Assembly (NCBI GenBank): GCA_029961685.1
Contig: JARWKL010000002.1
Coordinates: forward strand, 18,754,908 to 18,818,907
DNA: 64,000 nucleotides
Origin: Aristolochia californica
Taxonomy: Eukaryota; Streptophyta; Magnoliopsida; Piperales; Aristolochiaceae
Reading direction: 5' to 3'
Below are positions 51,223-64,000 of the stretch, in pieces (position 1 is the first letter of the stretch; the number at the start of each line of letters is the position of its first letter). Under the pieces are notes generated by a model. That model was not told where the DNA came from. It made no database searches and saw nothing but the letters and a program-made list of their open reading frames with translations. The translations under genes and the position numbers were made by a program.

Positions 51223-54200
51223 TTTTCCGATGATTGCAAAACCTAATATGTAAAAAAATAAAAGAGTTTACAATCCTTAAAAATAACAGATACTTTTTGG
51301 AATTATCTCTCTCATCATTTCCGCATTTTCATTTTGGATGTTCAATTTTTTTTCAAATCCAAACATGAGTTTTCGTTCTCCCTTTTTTCTCGTAAACAAA
51401 AAGATAAGGCAAATATATCACAACAAAATGAAAATTTTACAGTTGATGTATGAAAAAATTGAAAACTATGATTAATGTAAGTGAAGAAAATTAATACGCA
51501 CTAAAAAGGAACACCAAAGTTTTGTTATTATGTTTGGGAAATTCCACTAGTATAATCCCTAATAGCATGGTGGAATTTTATAAGAAAGAGATTTCTAATT
51601 GATCCTAACATGTTTTAAATAGGGACATGCATGCCCTTAAACATGTTGAAGATGCAAATGACCTAATGATCCAAAAATTTCAAGGAGTAAAAAAAAAAAA
51701 ATTCACAAGTTAACGTACTGTGGGATATTTACCAGAACCAAACAACCCACTTTTTGCCTATTTACAAAAAGCAGACCTAACAATCATAGATCATCGTAAA
51801 TGTTTTGATCGATTAATGATGTGTAATGGTTATAATTTTGTTAGAAATGACTTATGGTTTGGGAGTCAACAATCTGTTAAAAATTCCTGGGCCCCCTTTT
51901 TCGATGATTGCAAAACCTAATAAATAAAAAACTAAAAAAGTTTAAAATCCTTAGAAATAACAGATACCTTTTGGAATTATCTCTCTTAGCATTTATGCAT
52001 TTCCATTTTCGATGTTCAATTTTTTTTTCATATCCAAACTTGAATTTTCACTCTCCCATTTTTCTTGTAAACAAAAACATAAGGCAAAAAGATCACGGCA
52101 AAATAGAAATTTTAGAGTTTATGCATTCAAAAAATTGAAAAGTATAATTAATGTAAGTGAGGAAAATTATTACACACACTAAAAATGAACACCAAAGTTT
52201 TTTTATCCATGTTTGGGAAATTCCACTAGTACAACTAAGAATAGCTTAGTGGAATTTTGTAAAAAAGAAATTTCAAATTGATCCTAACATGATTTAAATA
52301 TGGATATGCATGCCTGAAACATGTAGAAGATGGAAATGAACTAATGATCCAATAATTTCAAGGAGTAGAAAAATTTAAATTATCAAGTTAAAGTGCGGTG
52401 GGATATTTACCAAAGCCAAACAACACACTTTTTGCCTATTTACAAAAAGCGGACCTAACAATCATAGATCATCATAAATTTTTTGATCGACTAATGGTGT
52501 ATAACGGCTATACTTGTTGTTAGAAATTAGTTATGGTGTGGGAGTTAACAATCAGTTCAAAATTCCTTGCCCCCCATTTTTCGATGATTGCAAAACCTAA
52601 TATATAAAAAACTAAAAGATTTTACAATCCTAAAAAATCACAGATACTTTTTGGAATTATCTCTCTCAGCATTTGTGCATTACCATTTTGGAAGTTCAAT
52701 TTTTTTCCAAATCCAAACATGAGTTTTCACTCTCCCATTTTTCGCGTAAACAAAACGATCAGGCAAATAGATCACAACAAAATGAAAATTTTAGAGACCA
52801 AAGTTTTGTTATACAAGTTAGGTAATTTCCACTAGTACAACCCCTAATAGCTTGGGGGAATTTTAAAGAAAGATATTTCTAATTGATCCTAACATGTTTT
52901 AAATATGGATATGCATGTCTGAAACATGTTGAAGATGCAAATGATCTAATGATCCAAAAATTTGAAGGAGAAGAAAAAATTAAATTCTCAAGTTAACATG
53001 TGGTGGGATATTTACCAGAGCCAAACAACCCAGTTTTTTCCTATTTACAAAAAGCGGACCAAACAATCATAGATCATCGTAAATGTTTTGTTCCATTAAT
53101 AATGTGTAACAACTATAATTTTTGTTAGAAATGACTTATGGTTTGGGAATCAACACTCAGTTAAAAATGCCTTGCTCCCACTTTTTTGATGATCGCAAAA
53201 CCTAATATATAAAAAAATAAAAGAATTTACAATCCTTAAAAATCATCGATACCTTTTGTAATTATCTCTCTCAGCATTTGTGCATTTCCATTTTGGATGT
53301 TCAATTTTTTTTCAAATCCAAACTTGAGTTTACACACTCCCTTTTTTCTTGTTAAAAAAAGATAAGGCAAATAGATCACAAAAAAATGAAAATTTTAGTG
53401 TTTATGTATGTAAAAAATCGAAAACTATAATATATGTAAGTGTAGAAAATTATTTCCCACACTAACAATGAACACCAAAGTTTTGTTATCCATGTTTAGG
53501 AAATTCCCCTAGTTCAACCCTAATAGCTTGGTGGAATTTTACAAAAAAGAGATTTTTAATTGATTCTAACATGTTTTAAATATGGATATCCAACCCTTAA
53601 ACATGTTGAACATGCAAATGACCTAATGATCCAAATATTTCAAGGAGAAGAAAATTTTGAATTCTCAAGTTAAAGTTCGGTGGGATAGTTACCATAGCCA
53701 AACAACCCACTTTTTTCCTATTTACAAAAAGCAGACCTAACAATCATAAATCATCGTAAACGTTTTGATCAATTAATAATCTGTAACATCTATTATTTTT
53801 TTTAGAAATGGCTTGGGAATCAACACTTAGTTAAAAATGTCTTGCCCCCTCTTTTCCGATGATTGCAAAACCTAATATATAAAATACTAAAAGAGTTTAC
53901 AATCCTTAAAAATCACAGATACTTTTTGGAATTATCTTTCTCAACATTTGTGCATTTCAATTTTGGATGTTCAATTTTTTTCAAATCCAAACTTGAGTTT
54001 TTACTCTCCCTTTTTCTCGTAAAAAGAAGATAATGCAAATAGATCACAAAAAAATGAAAATTTTAGAGTTGATCTATGTAAAAAATTGGAAACTATAATA
54101 TATGTAAGTGAAGAAAATTATTTCCCACACTAACAATGAACACCAAAGTTTTTTTATCCATGTTTGGGAAATTCCACTTGTACAACCCTTAATAGCTTGG

Positions 54201-54880
54201 TGGAATTTTAGAAGAAAGAGATTTCTAATTGATCCTAACATGTTTTAAATATAGATATGCATCCCTAAAACTTATTGAAGATGCAAATGACATAATGATC
54301 CAAAAATTTCAAGGTGAAGAAAAATTTTAATTCTCAAGTTAACGTGCAATGGGATAGTTACCTGAGCCAAACAAGCTATTTTTTTTCCTATTTACAAAAA
54401 GCAGACCTAATAATCATATATCATTGTAAACCTTTTTATCAATTAATAATGTGTAATGGCTATAATTTTTGTTAGAAATGACTTATGGTTTGGGAATCAA
54501 CACTCAGTTAAAAATGCATCACCCCCGCCCCCCCTCCTTTTCCAATGATTTCAAAACCTAATATATAAAATTCCAAAAGATTTTACAAGCCTTAAAAATC
54601 ATAGATACTTTTTGGAATTATCTCTCTCAGCTTTTGTGCATTTCCATTTTGGATGTTCTATTTTTTTCAAATCCAAACTTGAGTTTTCACTCTCCATTTT
54701 TTGTAGTAAACAAAAAGACATGGCAAGTAGATCATAACAAAATGAAAATTTTAGAGTTTATGTATGTAAAAAATGGAAAACTATAATAAAGGTAAGTGCC
54801 GAAAATTATTTCCAACACTAAAAATGAACACCAAAGTTTAGTTATCCATGTTTGGGAAATTCTACTTTTACAACCCCAAA

Positions 54881-55072
54881 TAGCTTGGGGGAATTTTTTA
54901 AGAAAGAGATTTCTAATTGATCCTAACATGTTTTAAATATGGATATGAAAGCCTGAATCATGTTAAAGATGCGAAATAGCTAGGGGGAATTTTTAAGAAA
55001 GAGATTTCTAATTGATCCTAACATGTTTTAAATATGGATATGAAAGCCTGAAACATGTTAAAGATGCGAATG
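54881..55072. repeat. 96-bp internal tandem duplication
   Basis: The segment from tagctt/agggggaatttt through gttaaagatgcgaa is present twice, at 54881 and 54977, with only a few differences. It explains why the 54338 monomer is 780 bp. Confidence 0.92.
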
Positions 55073-58000
55073 ACCTAATGATAAAAAAATTTCGAGTAGA
55101 AAAATTTTAATTCTCAAGTTAACGTGCGGTGGGATATTCACCAGAGCCAAACAACCCACTTTTGACTATTTACAAAAAGCATACGTACCAATCATAGATC
55201 ATCATAAATTTTTTGATCGATTAATGATATGTAACGGCTATAATGTTTTTTAGAAATGACTTATGGTTTGGGAGTCAACACCTAGTTAAAAATGCCTCGC
55301 CCCCCTTTGCCGATGATTGCAAAACCTAATATTAAAAAACTAAAAGAGTTTACAATCCTTAAAAATCTCATATACTTTTTAGAATTATCATTCTCAACAT
55401 TTGTGCATTTCCATTTTGGATGTTCAATTTTTTTTAAAATCCAAACTTGAGTTTTCACTCTCCCTTTTTTCTCATAAAAAAAAGATAAGGCAAATAGATC
55501 ACAACGAAATGAAAATTTAAGAGTTTATGTATGTAAAAAATCAATAACTATAATAAATGTCAGTGAAGAAAATTATTTCCCATACTAACAATGAACACTA
55601 AAATTTTGTTATCAATGTTTGGGAAATTCCACAAGTACAACCCCTAATAGCTTGGGGGAATTTTATAAGAAAGAGATTTCTAATTGATCCTAACATGTTT
55701 TAAATAAGGAAACATGTTGAAGATGCAAATGACCTAATGATCCAAAAGTTTCAAGGAGCAGAAAAATTTTAATTCTCAAGTTAACGTACGGTGGGATAGT
55801 TACCAGAGCCAAACATCCCTGTTTTTTCCTATTTACAAAAAGCGGACCTAACAATCATAGATCATCGTAAACGTTTTGATCAATTAAAAATGTGTAACGG
55901 CTATAATTTTTGTTAGAAATGACTTATGGTTTGGGAATCAACACTAAGTTAAGAATGTCTCGCCCCTCCCTTTCCGATGATCACCAAACATAATATATAA
56001 AAAACTAAAAGAATTTACAGTCCTTAAAAATCACAGATAATTTTTGTAATTATCTCCCTCTCCACTTGCGCATTTCCGTTTAGGATGTTCTATTTTTTTT
56101 CAAATCCAAACTTTGGTTTTCACTCTCCCATTTTTCTTGTAAACAAAACAATAAGGCAAATAGATCACAACAAAATAAAAATTTTAGAGTTTATGTATGC
56201 AAAAGGTTGAAAACTATAATAAATGTAAGTGAAGAAAAATATTTCACGCACTAAAAATGAACACCAAAGTTTTGTTATCCATGTTTGGGAAATTCCACTA
56301 GTACAACCCCTAATAGCTTGGTGGATTTTTATAAGAAAGTGATTTCTAGTTGATCTTAACATTTTTTAAATATGGATATGGATGCCTGAAACATTTTTTA
56401 AGATGCAAATCACCTAAAGATCCAAAATTTTCAAGGAGGTGAAAATTTAAAATTCTCAAGTTAACGTGCGGTGGGATATTTACTAGAGCCAAACAAACCA
56501 CTTTTTTCCTATATACAAAAAGCGGATCTAACAATCATAGATCATCATAAACGTTTTGATTGATTAATAATTTTTAATGGCCATAATTTTTGTTATAAAT
56601 GACTTATGGTTTGTGTGTCAACACTCAGTTAAAAATGCCTTGCCCACCTTTTTACGATGAATTCAAACCCTAATATATAAAAAACTAAAAGAGTTTAAAA
56701 TCCTTAAAATTCACATATACTTTTTGGAATTATCTCTCTCAGCATTTGTGCATTTCCATTTTGGATGTTCAATTTTTTTTCAAATCCACACTTTTGTTTT
56801 CACTCTCCCATTTTTCTTGTAAACACAAAGAAAAGGCAAATTGATCACAAAAAAATAAAAATTTTGAGTTTATGTATGCAAAAAATCAAAAACTATAATA
56901 AATGTAAGTCAAGAAAATTATTTCACGCACTAAAAAAGAACACCAAAGTTTTGTTATACATGTTTGGGTAATTCCACTAGTACAAGCCCTAATAGCTTGG
57001 TGGATTTTTATAAGAAACAGATTTCTAATTGATCCTAACATGTTTTAAATATGGATATGGATACCTGAAACACGTTGAAGATGCAAATGACCTAATGATC
57101 CAAAATTTTCAAGAAGGTGAAAATTTAAAATTCTCAAGTTAACGTGCGGTGGGATATTTACCAGAGCCAAACAACCCACTTTTTTACTATATACAAAAAG
57201 CGGATCTAACAATCATAGATCATCGTAAACGTTTTGATCGATTAATAATTTTTAATGGCCATAATTTTTGTTAGAAATGACTTATGGTTTGGGTGCCAAC
57301 ACTCAGTTAAAAATGCTTTGCCCCCCTTTTTCCGATGAATTCAAACCCTAATATATAAAAAACTAAAAGAGTATAGAATCCTTAAAATTCACATATACTT
57401 TTTGGACTTATCTCTCTCAGAATTTGTGCATTTCCATTTTGGATGTTCAATTTTTTTTCAAATCCACACTTTTGTTTTCACTCTCCCATTTTTCTTGTAA
57501 ACAAAAAGAAAAGGCAAATTGATCACAAAAAAATGAAAATTTTTGAGTTTATGTATGCAAAAAATCGAACACTATAATAAATGTATGTCTAGAAAATTAT
57601 TTCACGCACTAAAAATGAACACCAAATTTTTGTTATACATGTTTTGGTAATTCCACTAGTACAACCCTTAATAGCTTGGTGGATTTTTATAAGAAACAAA
57701 TTTCGAATTGATCCTAACATGTTTTAAATATGGATATGGATACCTGAAACATGTTGAAGATCCAAATGACCTAATGATCCAAAATTTTCAAGTTAACGTG
57801 CGGTGGGATATTTACCAGAGTCAAACAACCCACTTTTTTCCTATTTACAAAAAGCTGACCTAAAAATCATAGATCATTGTAGGCGTTTTGATCGATTAAC
57901 GATGTGCAACGGATAAAATTTTTGTTAGAAATGACTTATCGTTTGGGAGTCAACACTCAATTAAAAATGCCTCTCCCCCCTTTTCCGATGGTTGCCAAAC

Positions 58001-59316
58001 CAAATATAAAAAAACTAAAAGAGTTTACAATGCTTAAAAATCAAAGATACTTTTTGGAATTATCTCTCTTAGTATTTGTGCATTTGCATTTCCTTTTTGG
58101 ATGTTCAATTTTTTTTCAAATCCAAACTTGAGTTTTCACTCTCCCAATTTTCTCGTAAACAAAAAGATAAGGCAAATAGATCACAACAAAATAAAAATTT
58201 TAGAGTTTATGTATGTAAAAAATAGAAAAAATAATAAATGTAAGTGAAGAAAATTATTTCACGCACTAAAAATGAACACCAAAGTTTTGTAATCCATGTT
58301 TGGAAAATTCCACTAGTACAACCCCTAATAGCATGGTGGAATTTTATCAGAAAGAGATTTCTAATTGATTTTAACATGTTTTAAATATGCATATGGATGC
58401 CTGAAACATGATGAAGATGCAATTGACCTAATGATCCAAAATTTTCAAGGAGTTGAAAATTTTAAATTCTCAAGTTAACGTGCGGTGGGATATTTATCAG
58501 AGTCAAACAAGCCACTTTTTTTCCTATTTACAATAAGCGGACCTAACAATCATAGATCATCATAAGCGTTTTGATCGATTAATAATGTGTAACGGCTATA
58601 ATTTTTGTTATAAATGACTTATGGTATGGGTGTCAACACTTAGTTAAAAATGCCTTGCCCCCTTTTTCCGATGATTGCAAACCCTAATAAATTAAAAACT
58701 AAAAGAGTTTAGAATCCTTCAAAATCACATATACTTTTTGGAATTTTCTCTCTCAGCATTTGTGCATTTCCATTTTGGATGTTCATTTTCTTTCAAATCC
58801 AAACTTTTGTTTTTACTCTCCCATTTTTCTTGTAAACAAAAAGGTAAGGCAAATTGATCACAACAAAAAGAAAATTTTAGAGTTTATGTATGGAAAAAAT
58901 AGAAAACTATAATAAATGAAAGTCAAGAAAATTATTTCACAACACCAAAGTTTTGTTATACATGTTTGGAAAATTGGACTAGTACAACCCCTAATAGCTT
59001 GGTGGAATTTTATAAGAAAGGGATTTCTAATTGATCCTAACATGTTTTAAATATGGATATGCATGCCCAAAACATGTTAAAGATGCAAATGACCTAATGA
59101 TAAAAAAATTTGAGTAGAAAAATTTTAATTCTCAAGTCAACGTGCGGTTAGATATTTACCAGAGCCAAACTACCCACTTTTTGCCTATTTACAAAAAGCA
59201 AACCAAACAATCATAGATCATCGTAAATATTTTAATCAATTAATAATGTGTAACGGCTATAATTTTTGTTAGAAATGACTTATGGTTTGGGAGTCAACAC
59301 TCAGTTACAAATGCCT

Positions 59317-59340
59317 CCCCCCCCCCCCCCCCCCCCCCCC
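59317..59340. repeat. Expanded C-tract (24 C)
   Basis: This is the C-tract position of the 59136 monomer, after acaaatgcct. Confidence 0.95.
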
Positions 59341-62300
59341 TTTTCGCTGATTGCAAAACCTAATATATAAAAAACTAAAGGAGTTTACAATCCTTAAGAA
59401 TCTCTGATACTTTTGTGAATTATCTTTCTCAACATTTGTGCATTTCCATTTTGGATGTTCAATTTTTTTTCAAATCTAAACTTGCGTTTTCACTCTCCCT
59501 TTTTTCTCATAAAACAAAGATAAGGCAAATGGATCACAACAAAAGGAAAATTTTAGAGTTTCCCTAACTAACAATGAACGCCCAAGTTTTTTTATCCATG
59601 TTTTGGAAATTCCACTAGTACAACCCCTAATAGCTTGGTGGAATTTTATAAGAAAGAGATTTCTAATTGATCCAAACATGTTTTAAATATGGATATGCTA
59701 GCCTGAAACATGTTGAAGATGCAAATGACCTATTGATCCAAAAATTTCAAGGAGAAGAAAAATTGTAATTCTCAAGTTAACCGGCGGTGGGATAGTTACC
59801 AGAGCCAAACAAGCCACTTTTTTCCTATTTACAAAAAGCGGACCTAACAATCATAGATCATTGTAAACGTTTTGATCAATTAATAATGTGTAATGAATAT
59901 AATTTTTGGAATCAACACTCAATTAAAAATGCCTCACACCCCCTCATCCCTTTTCTAATGATCGCAAAACCTTATATATAAAACACTAAAAGAATTTACA
60001 ATCCTTAAAAATCACAGATACTTTTTGTAATTATCTTTCTCAGCATTTGTGCATTTCCATTTAGGATGTTCAGTTTTCTTTCAAATCCAAACTTTGGTTT
60101 TGACTCTCCCATTTTTCTCGTAAACAAAACGATGAGGCAAATAGATCACAACAAAATGAAAATTTTAGAGTTTATGTATGCAAAAAGTTGAAAACTATAA
60201 TAAATGTAAGTGAAGAAAAATATTTCACACACTAAAAATGAACACCAAAGTTTTGTTATCCATGTTTGGGAAAGTTTTCACGTATAACCCCTAATAGCTT
60301 GGTGGATTTTAAAAAGAAATAGATTTCTAATTGATCCTAACATGTTTTAAATATCGATATGCATGCCTGAAACATGTTGAAGATGCAAATGACCTAATGA
60401 TCAAAAAATTTCAAGGAGTAGAAAAACTTAAATTCCAAGTTAACATGCGGTGGTATATTTACCTGAGACAAGCAACCCAATTTTTGCCTTTTTACAAAAA
60501 GAAGACCTAACAATCATAGATCATGGTTTGGGACTCAACACTCAGTTAAAAATGCCACGCGCCCCCCCACCCTCTCCCCCCTTTTCCAATAATTGAAAAA
60601 ACTAAAAGGGTTTAAAATCCTTAAAAATCATAGATACTTTTTGGAATTATCTCTTTCAGAATTTTTACTTTTCAATTTTTGATGTTCAATTTTTTTACAA
60701 ATCCAAACTTGAGTTTTCACTCTCTCAATTTTCTCGTAAACAAAAAGATAAGGCAAATGGATCACAACAAAATGAAAGTTTTAGAGTTTATGTATATAAA
60801 AAATGGAAAACTATTATAAATTTAAGTGAAGAAAATTATTTCCCACACTAAACATGAACACCAAAGGTTTTTTATCCATGTTTGGGAAATTCGACTAGAA
60901 CAACCCCTAATTCCTTGGGGGAATTTTACAAGAAAAAAATTTATAATTGATCCTAACATGTTTTCAATATGGATATGCAAGCATGAAACATGTTAAAGAA
61001 GTAAATGACCTAATGATCAAAAAATTTAAAAAAGAAAAAATTTAATTCTCTTGTTTATGTGCGGTGGCATATTTACTAGAGCCAAACAACCCACTTTTTG
61101 CCTATTTACAAAAGGCGGACCTAACAATCATAGATCATCGTAAATGTTTTGATTGATTAAAGATGTGTAACGGCTACAAATTTTTTTAGAAATGACTTAT
61201 GGTTTGGGAGTCAACACTCAGTTAAAAATGCCTCCCCCCCCCTTCCTCTCCTTATTCCGATGATTGCAAAACCATTAAATAAAAAACTAAAAGAGTTACA
61301 ATCATTAAAATTCAATGATACTTTTTGGAATTATCTTTCTCAGCATTTGTGCATTTCCATTTTGGATGTTCAATTTTTTTTCAAATCGAAACTTGAGTTT
61401 TCACACTCCCTTTTTTCTCGTAAAAAAAAGATAAGGCAAATAGATCACAGAAAAATGAAAATTTTAGAATTTATGTATGTAAAAAATTGAAAACTATAAT
61501 AAATGTAAGTGAAGAAAATTATTTCCCACACTAACAATGAACACCAAAGTCTTCTTATCCATGTTTGGGAAATTCCACTTATAGAACCCCAAATAGCTTC
61601 TTGGAATTTTATAAGAAAGAGATTTCTAATTGATACTAACATGTTTTAAATATGGATATGCATGCCTGAAACATGTTGAAGAAGCAAATGACCTAATGAT
61701 CGAAAAATTTCAAACAGAAAAAAAATTTTAATTCTCAATTTAACGTGCGGTGGGATACTTACCAGAGCAAAGTTAGCCACTTTTTTACTATTTAAAAAAA
61801 GCGGACCTAACAATCACAAATCATTTTAGACATTTTGATGAATTAATAATGTGTAACGGCTATAATTTTTGTTAGAAATGACTTATGGTTTGGGAATCAA
61901 GACTCAGTTAAAAATGCCTTGCTCCCCCTTTTCCGATGATTTCAAAACCTATTATATAAAATGCCAAATGAGTTTACAATCCTTAAAAATCATAGATACT
62001 TTTTGGAATTATACCTCTCAGCATTTGTGTATTTCCATTTTGTATGTTCTATTTTTTTTAAAATCTAAACTTGAGTTTTAACTCTCCCTTTTTTCTCGTA
62101 AACAAAAAGATAAGGGAAATAGATCATAAAAAAATGAAAATTTTAGAGTTTATGTATGTAAAAAATGGAAAACTATAATAAATTTAAGTGAAGAAAATTA
62201 TTTCCCACACTAAAAATGACCATGTTTGGGAAATTCCATTAGTACAACTACGAATAGCTAGGAGGAATTTTTTTAGAAAGAGATTTCTAATTGATCCTAA

Positions 62301-64000
62301 CATGTTTTAAATATGGATATGAAAGTCTGAAACATGTTAAAGATGCAAATGACCTAATGATAAAAAAATTTCTAGTAAAAAATTTTTAATTCTATGGTTA
62401 ACGTGCGGTGGGTTATTTACCAGAGCCAAACAACCCACTTTTTGACTATTTACAAAAAGCGGACCTAACAATCATAGATCATCGTAAAATGTTTTGATTG
62501 ATTAATGAAGTGTAACTTCTATAACTTTTGTTAGAAATGACTTATGGGGTGGGAGTCAACACTCAGTTAAAAATGCCTCGCACCCCCCCTCCCCTCCCCT
62601 TTTCCGATGATTGCAAAACCTAAGATATAAAAAACTAAAAGAGTTTACAATCCATAAAAATCACAGATAATTTTTGGAATTATCCTTCTCAGCATTTGTG
62701 CATTTCCATTTTGGATGTTCAATTTTTTTTCAAATCCAAACTTGAGTTTTCACTCTCCCTGTTTTCTCGTAAAAAAAAGATAAGCCAAATAGATCACAAA
62801 AAAATGAAAATTTTAGAGTTTATGTATGAAAAAATCTAAAACTATAATAAATGTCAATGAAGAAAATTATTTCCCATACTAACAATGAACACGAAAGTTT
62901 TGTTATCCAAGTTTAGGAAATTCCACTAGTACAACCCCTAATACCTTGGGGGAATTTTATAAGAAAGAGAATTCTAATTGATACAAACATGTTTTAAATA
63001 TGGATATGCAAGCCTGATACATGTTGAAGATGCAAATGACTTAATGATCCAAAAATTTTAAGGAGAAGAAAAATTTTAATTCTCAAGTTAACGTGCTGTG
63101 GGATAGTAACCAGAGCCAAACAACCCATTTTTTTCCTATTTTCAAAAGGAGGACCTAACAATCATAGATCATCGTAAAAGTTTTGATCAATTAATAATGT
63201 GTAACAGCTATAATTTTTGTTAGAAATGACTTAAGGTTTGGGAATCAACACTCAGTTAAAAATGCCTCCCCCCCTTTTTCGATGATCACAAAACATAATT
63301 TATAAAAAACTAAAAGAATTTAAAATCCTTAAAAATCACTGATACTTTTTGTAATTATCTCCCTCACCATTTGTGCATTTCCATTTAGAATGTTCAATTT
63401 TTTCTCAAATCTAAACTTTGGTTTTCACTCTCCCGTTTTTCTCGTAAACAAAATGAAAATTTTAAAGTTTATGTATGTAAAAAATCAAAAACTATAATAA
63501 ATGTAAGTGAAGAAAATTATTTCACTCTCTAAAAATGAACACAAAAGTTTTGTTATCCATGTTTGGAAAATTCTACTAGTACAACCCTAATAGCTTGGTG
63601 TAATTTTTTAAGAAAGAGATTCCTAATTGATCCTAACACGTTTTAAATATGGATATGGATGCCTGAAGCATGTTGAAGATGCAAATGACCTAATGATCCA
63701 AAAATTTCAAGGAGTTCAAAATTTTAAATTCTCAAGTTAACGTGTGGTGGAATATTTACTAGAGACAAACAACCCATTTTTTGCCTATTTACAAAAAGCT
63801 GACCTAACTATCATTGTAAACGTTTTGATCGATTAATGATGTGTAACGGCTATAATTTTTGTTAGAAATGACTTAAAGTTTGGGAGTCAACACTCAGTTA
63901 AAAATGCCTCGCCCCCAATGATTGCTAAACCTAATATATAATAAATTAAAAGAGTTTACCATCCTTAAAAATCACAGATACTGTTTGGAATTATCTCTCT

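Larger units (their letters stand above)
48980..53668. repeat. Satellite monomers, ordinary stretch
   Basis: Monomer starts are at 48980, 49687, 50328, 51006, 51709, 52387 and 52992. The 52387 monomer lacks about 75 bp at about 52796 (ttttagag joins accaaagtttt). The 49687 monomer lacks about 40 bp at about 49929. The actaaacatgaactcc variant is no longer seen after about 48772. Confidence 0.92.
1..64000. repeat. Tandem satellite array, ~678-bp AT-rich monomer
   Basis: The whole window is head-to-tail copies of one unit, all in the same orientation, broken only by a retrotransposon and a plastid fragment. Taking gttaacg as monomer base 1, the landmarks in order are: ggatatttaccagagcc (about 12), gatcgattaatgatgtg (about 110), a C-tract (about 183), ctaatatataaaaaac (about 210), ctctctcag (about 270), a T-tract before caaatccaaac (about 315), aaaatgaacacc (about 475), ccactagtacaacccc (about 510), a palindrome cluster (about 580-620), and aaattctcaa at the end. 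Usual spacing is 676-680 bp, roughly four nucleosome lengths. Neighbours differ by scattered substitutions and small indels. No long frame is kept across copies, so this is non-coding satellite DNA. I do not recognise the family by name. Confidence 0.97.
53669..64000. repeat. Satellite with a 5-6 monomer higher-order repeat
   Basis: Monomer starts are at 53669, 54338, 55118, 55780, 56460, 57138, 57792, 58474, 59136, 59776, 60439, 61053, 61739, 62397, 63087 and 63736; the last is cut by the window edge. A series of three types recurs. Type one has gataaaaaaattt before its start (55118, 59136, 62397). Type two has ggatag before accagagcc (55780, 59776, 63087). Type three is preceded by caaactttggtttt (ctttgg at 56111, 60092, 63416). 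Spacing is 6 and then 5 monomers. The class taacaatgaacacc occurs only here. About 80 bp are missing at about 60526. Confidence 0.87.

Noticed and set aside
58670..58690. Telomere-like aaaccctaa motifs
   Set aside because: They are single occurrences derived from the monomer sequence caaaacctaat by point change; there is no tandem telomeric run.
1..64000. CRISPR-like or bacterial origin
   Set aside because: Repeats are about 678 bp, direct and contiguous without spacers. A copia element and plastid DNA point to a plant nucleus.
1..64000. CENP-B-box-like motif that would mark a centromere
   Set aside because: No TTCG....A..CGGG match was seen in the monomer, and plants are not known to depend on such a box.

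Overview
The window is plant nuclear DNA and consists almost entirely of one satellite. From base 1 to 64000 it is a head-to-tail array of an AT-rich monomer of about 678 bp. I located about 89 monomer starts using the motif gttaacg(tgcggtggg); spacing is usually 676-680 bp. A few further monomers have lost the start motif through deletion, so about 93 full or partial monomers are present. I see no functional protein-coding gene, tRNA, rRNA or CRISPR array. The short ORFs are repeat frames or retroelement shadows.

Two foreign sequences interrupt the array. (1) At 8522-11429, on the minus strand, lies a decayed Ty1/copia LTR retrotransposon: integrase, reverse transcriptase and RNase H remnants with stops and frameshifts. 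It has TG...CA ends and a perfect 5-bp target-site duplication (aaccc), and the satellite reads through exactly when one aaccc copy and the element are removed. (2) At about 29106-29386 lies a roughly 280-bp piece of the plastid gene ycf2, a nuclear plastid insertion (NUPT). A plastid ycf2 source argues against a grass, because grass plastomes have lost intact ycf2. A non-grass seed plant, probably a eudicot, fits best; I cannot name the species.

The array has internal order. In 0.3-12.9 kb the monomers follow a six-monomer higher-order repeat (m1-m6), seen in about two and a half copies, with one m5/m6 hybrid monomer and one largely deleted m4. Around 23.1-26.2 kb a block recurs at an offset of 1947 bp. 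At 33.1-35.9 kb a dimer is tandemly duplicated at an offset of 1362 bp. Around 41-49 kb one monomer type recurs every 4-5 monomers. From 55 to 64 kb a three-monomer series recurs after 6 and then 5 monomers. Diagnostic variants are zoned: one class occurs only at about 15-49 kb and another only at about 53-63 kb. A C-tract at a fixed monomer position is expanded to 20-40 C in eleven places.

This is the structure expected of a large heterochromatic, possibly pericentromeric or centromeric, satellite block evolving by unequal exchange. Centromere function cannot be read from the sequence. The most interesting signals are the higher-order repeats and hybrid monomer, the locked hypervariable C-tract, a conserved three-palindrome cluster, and the clustering of both insertions and several deletion breakpoints at one spot in the monomer.
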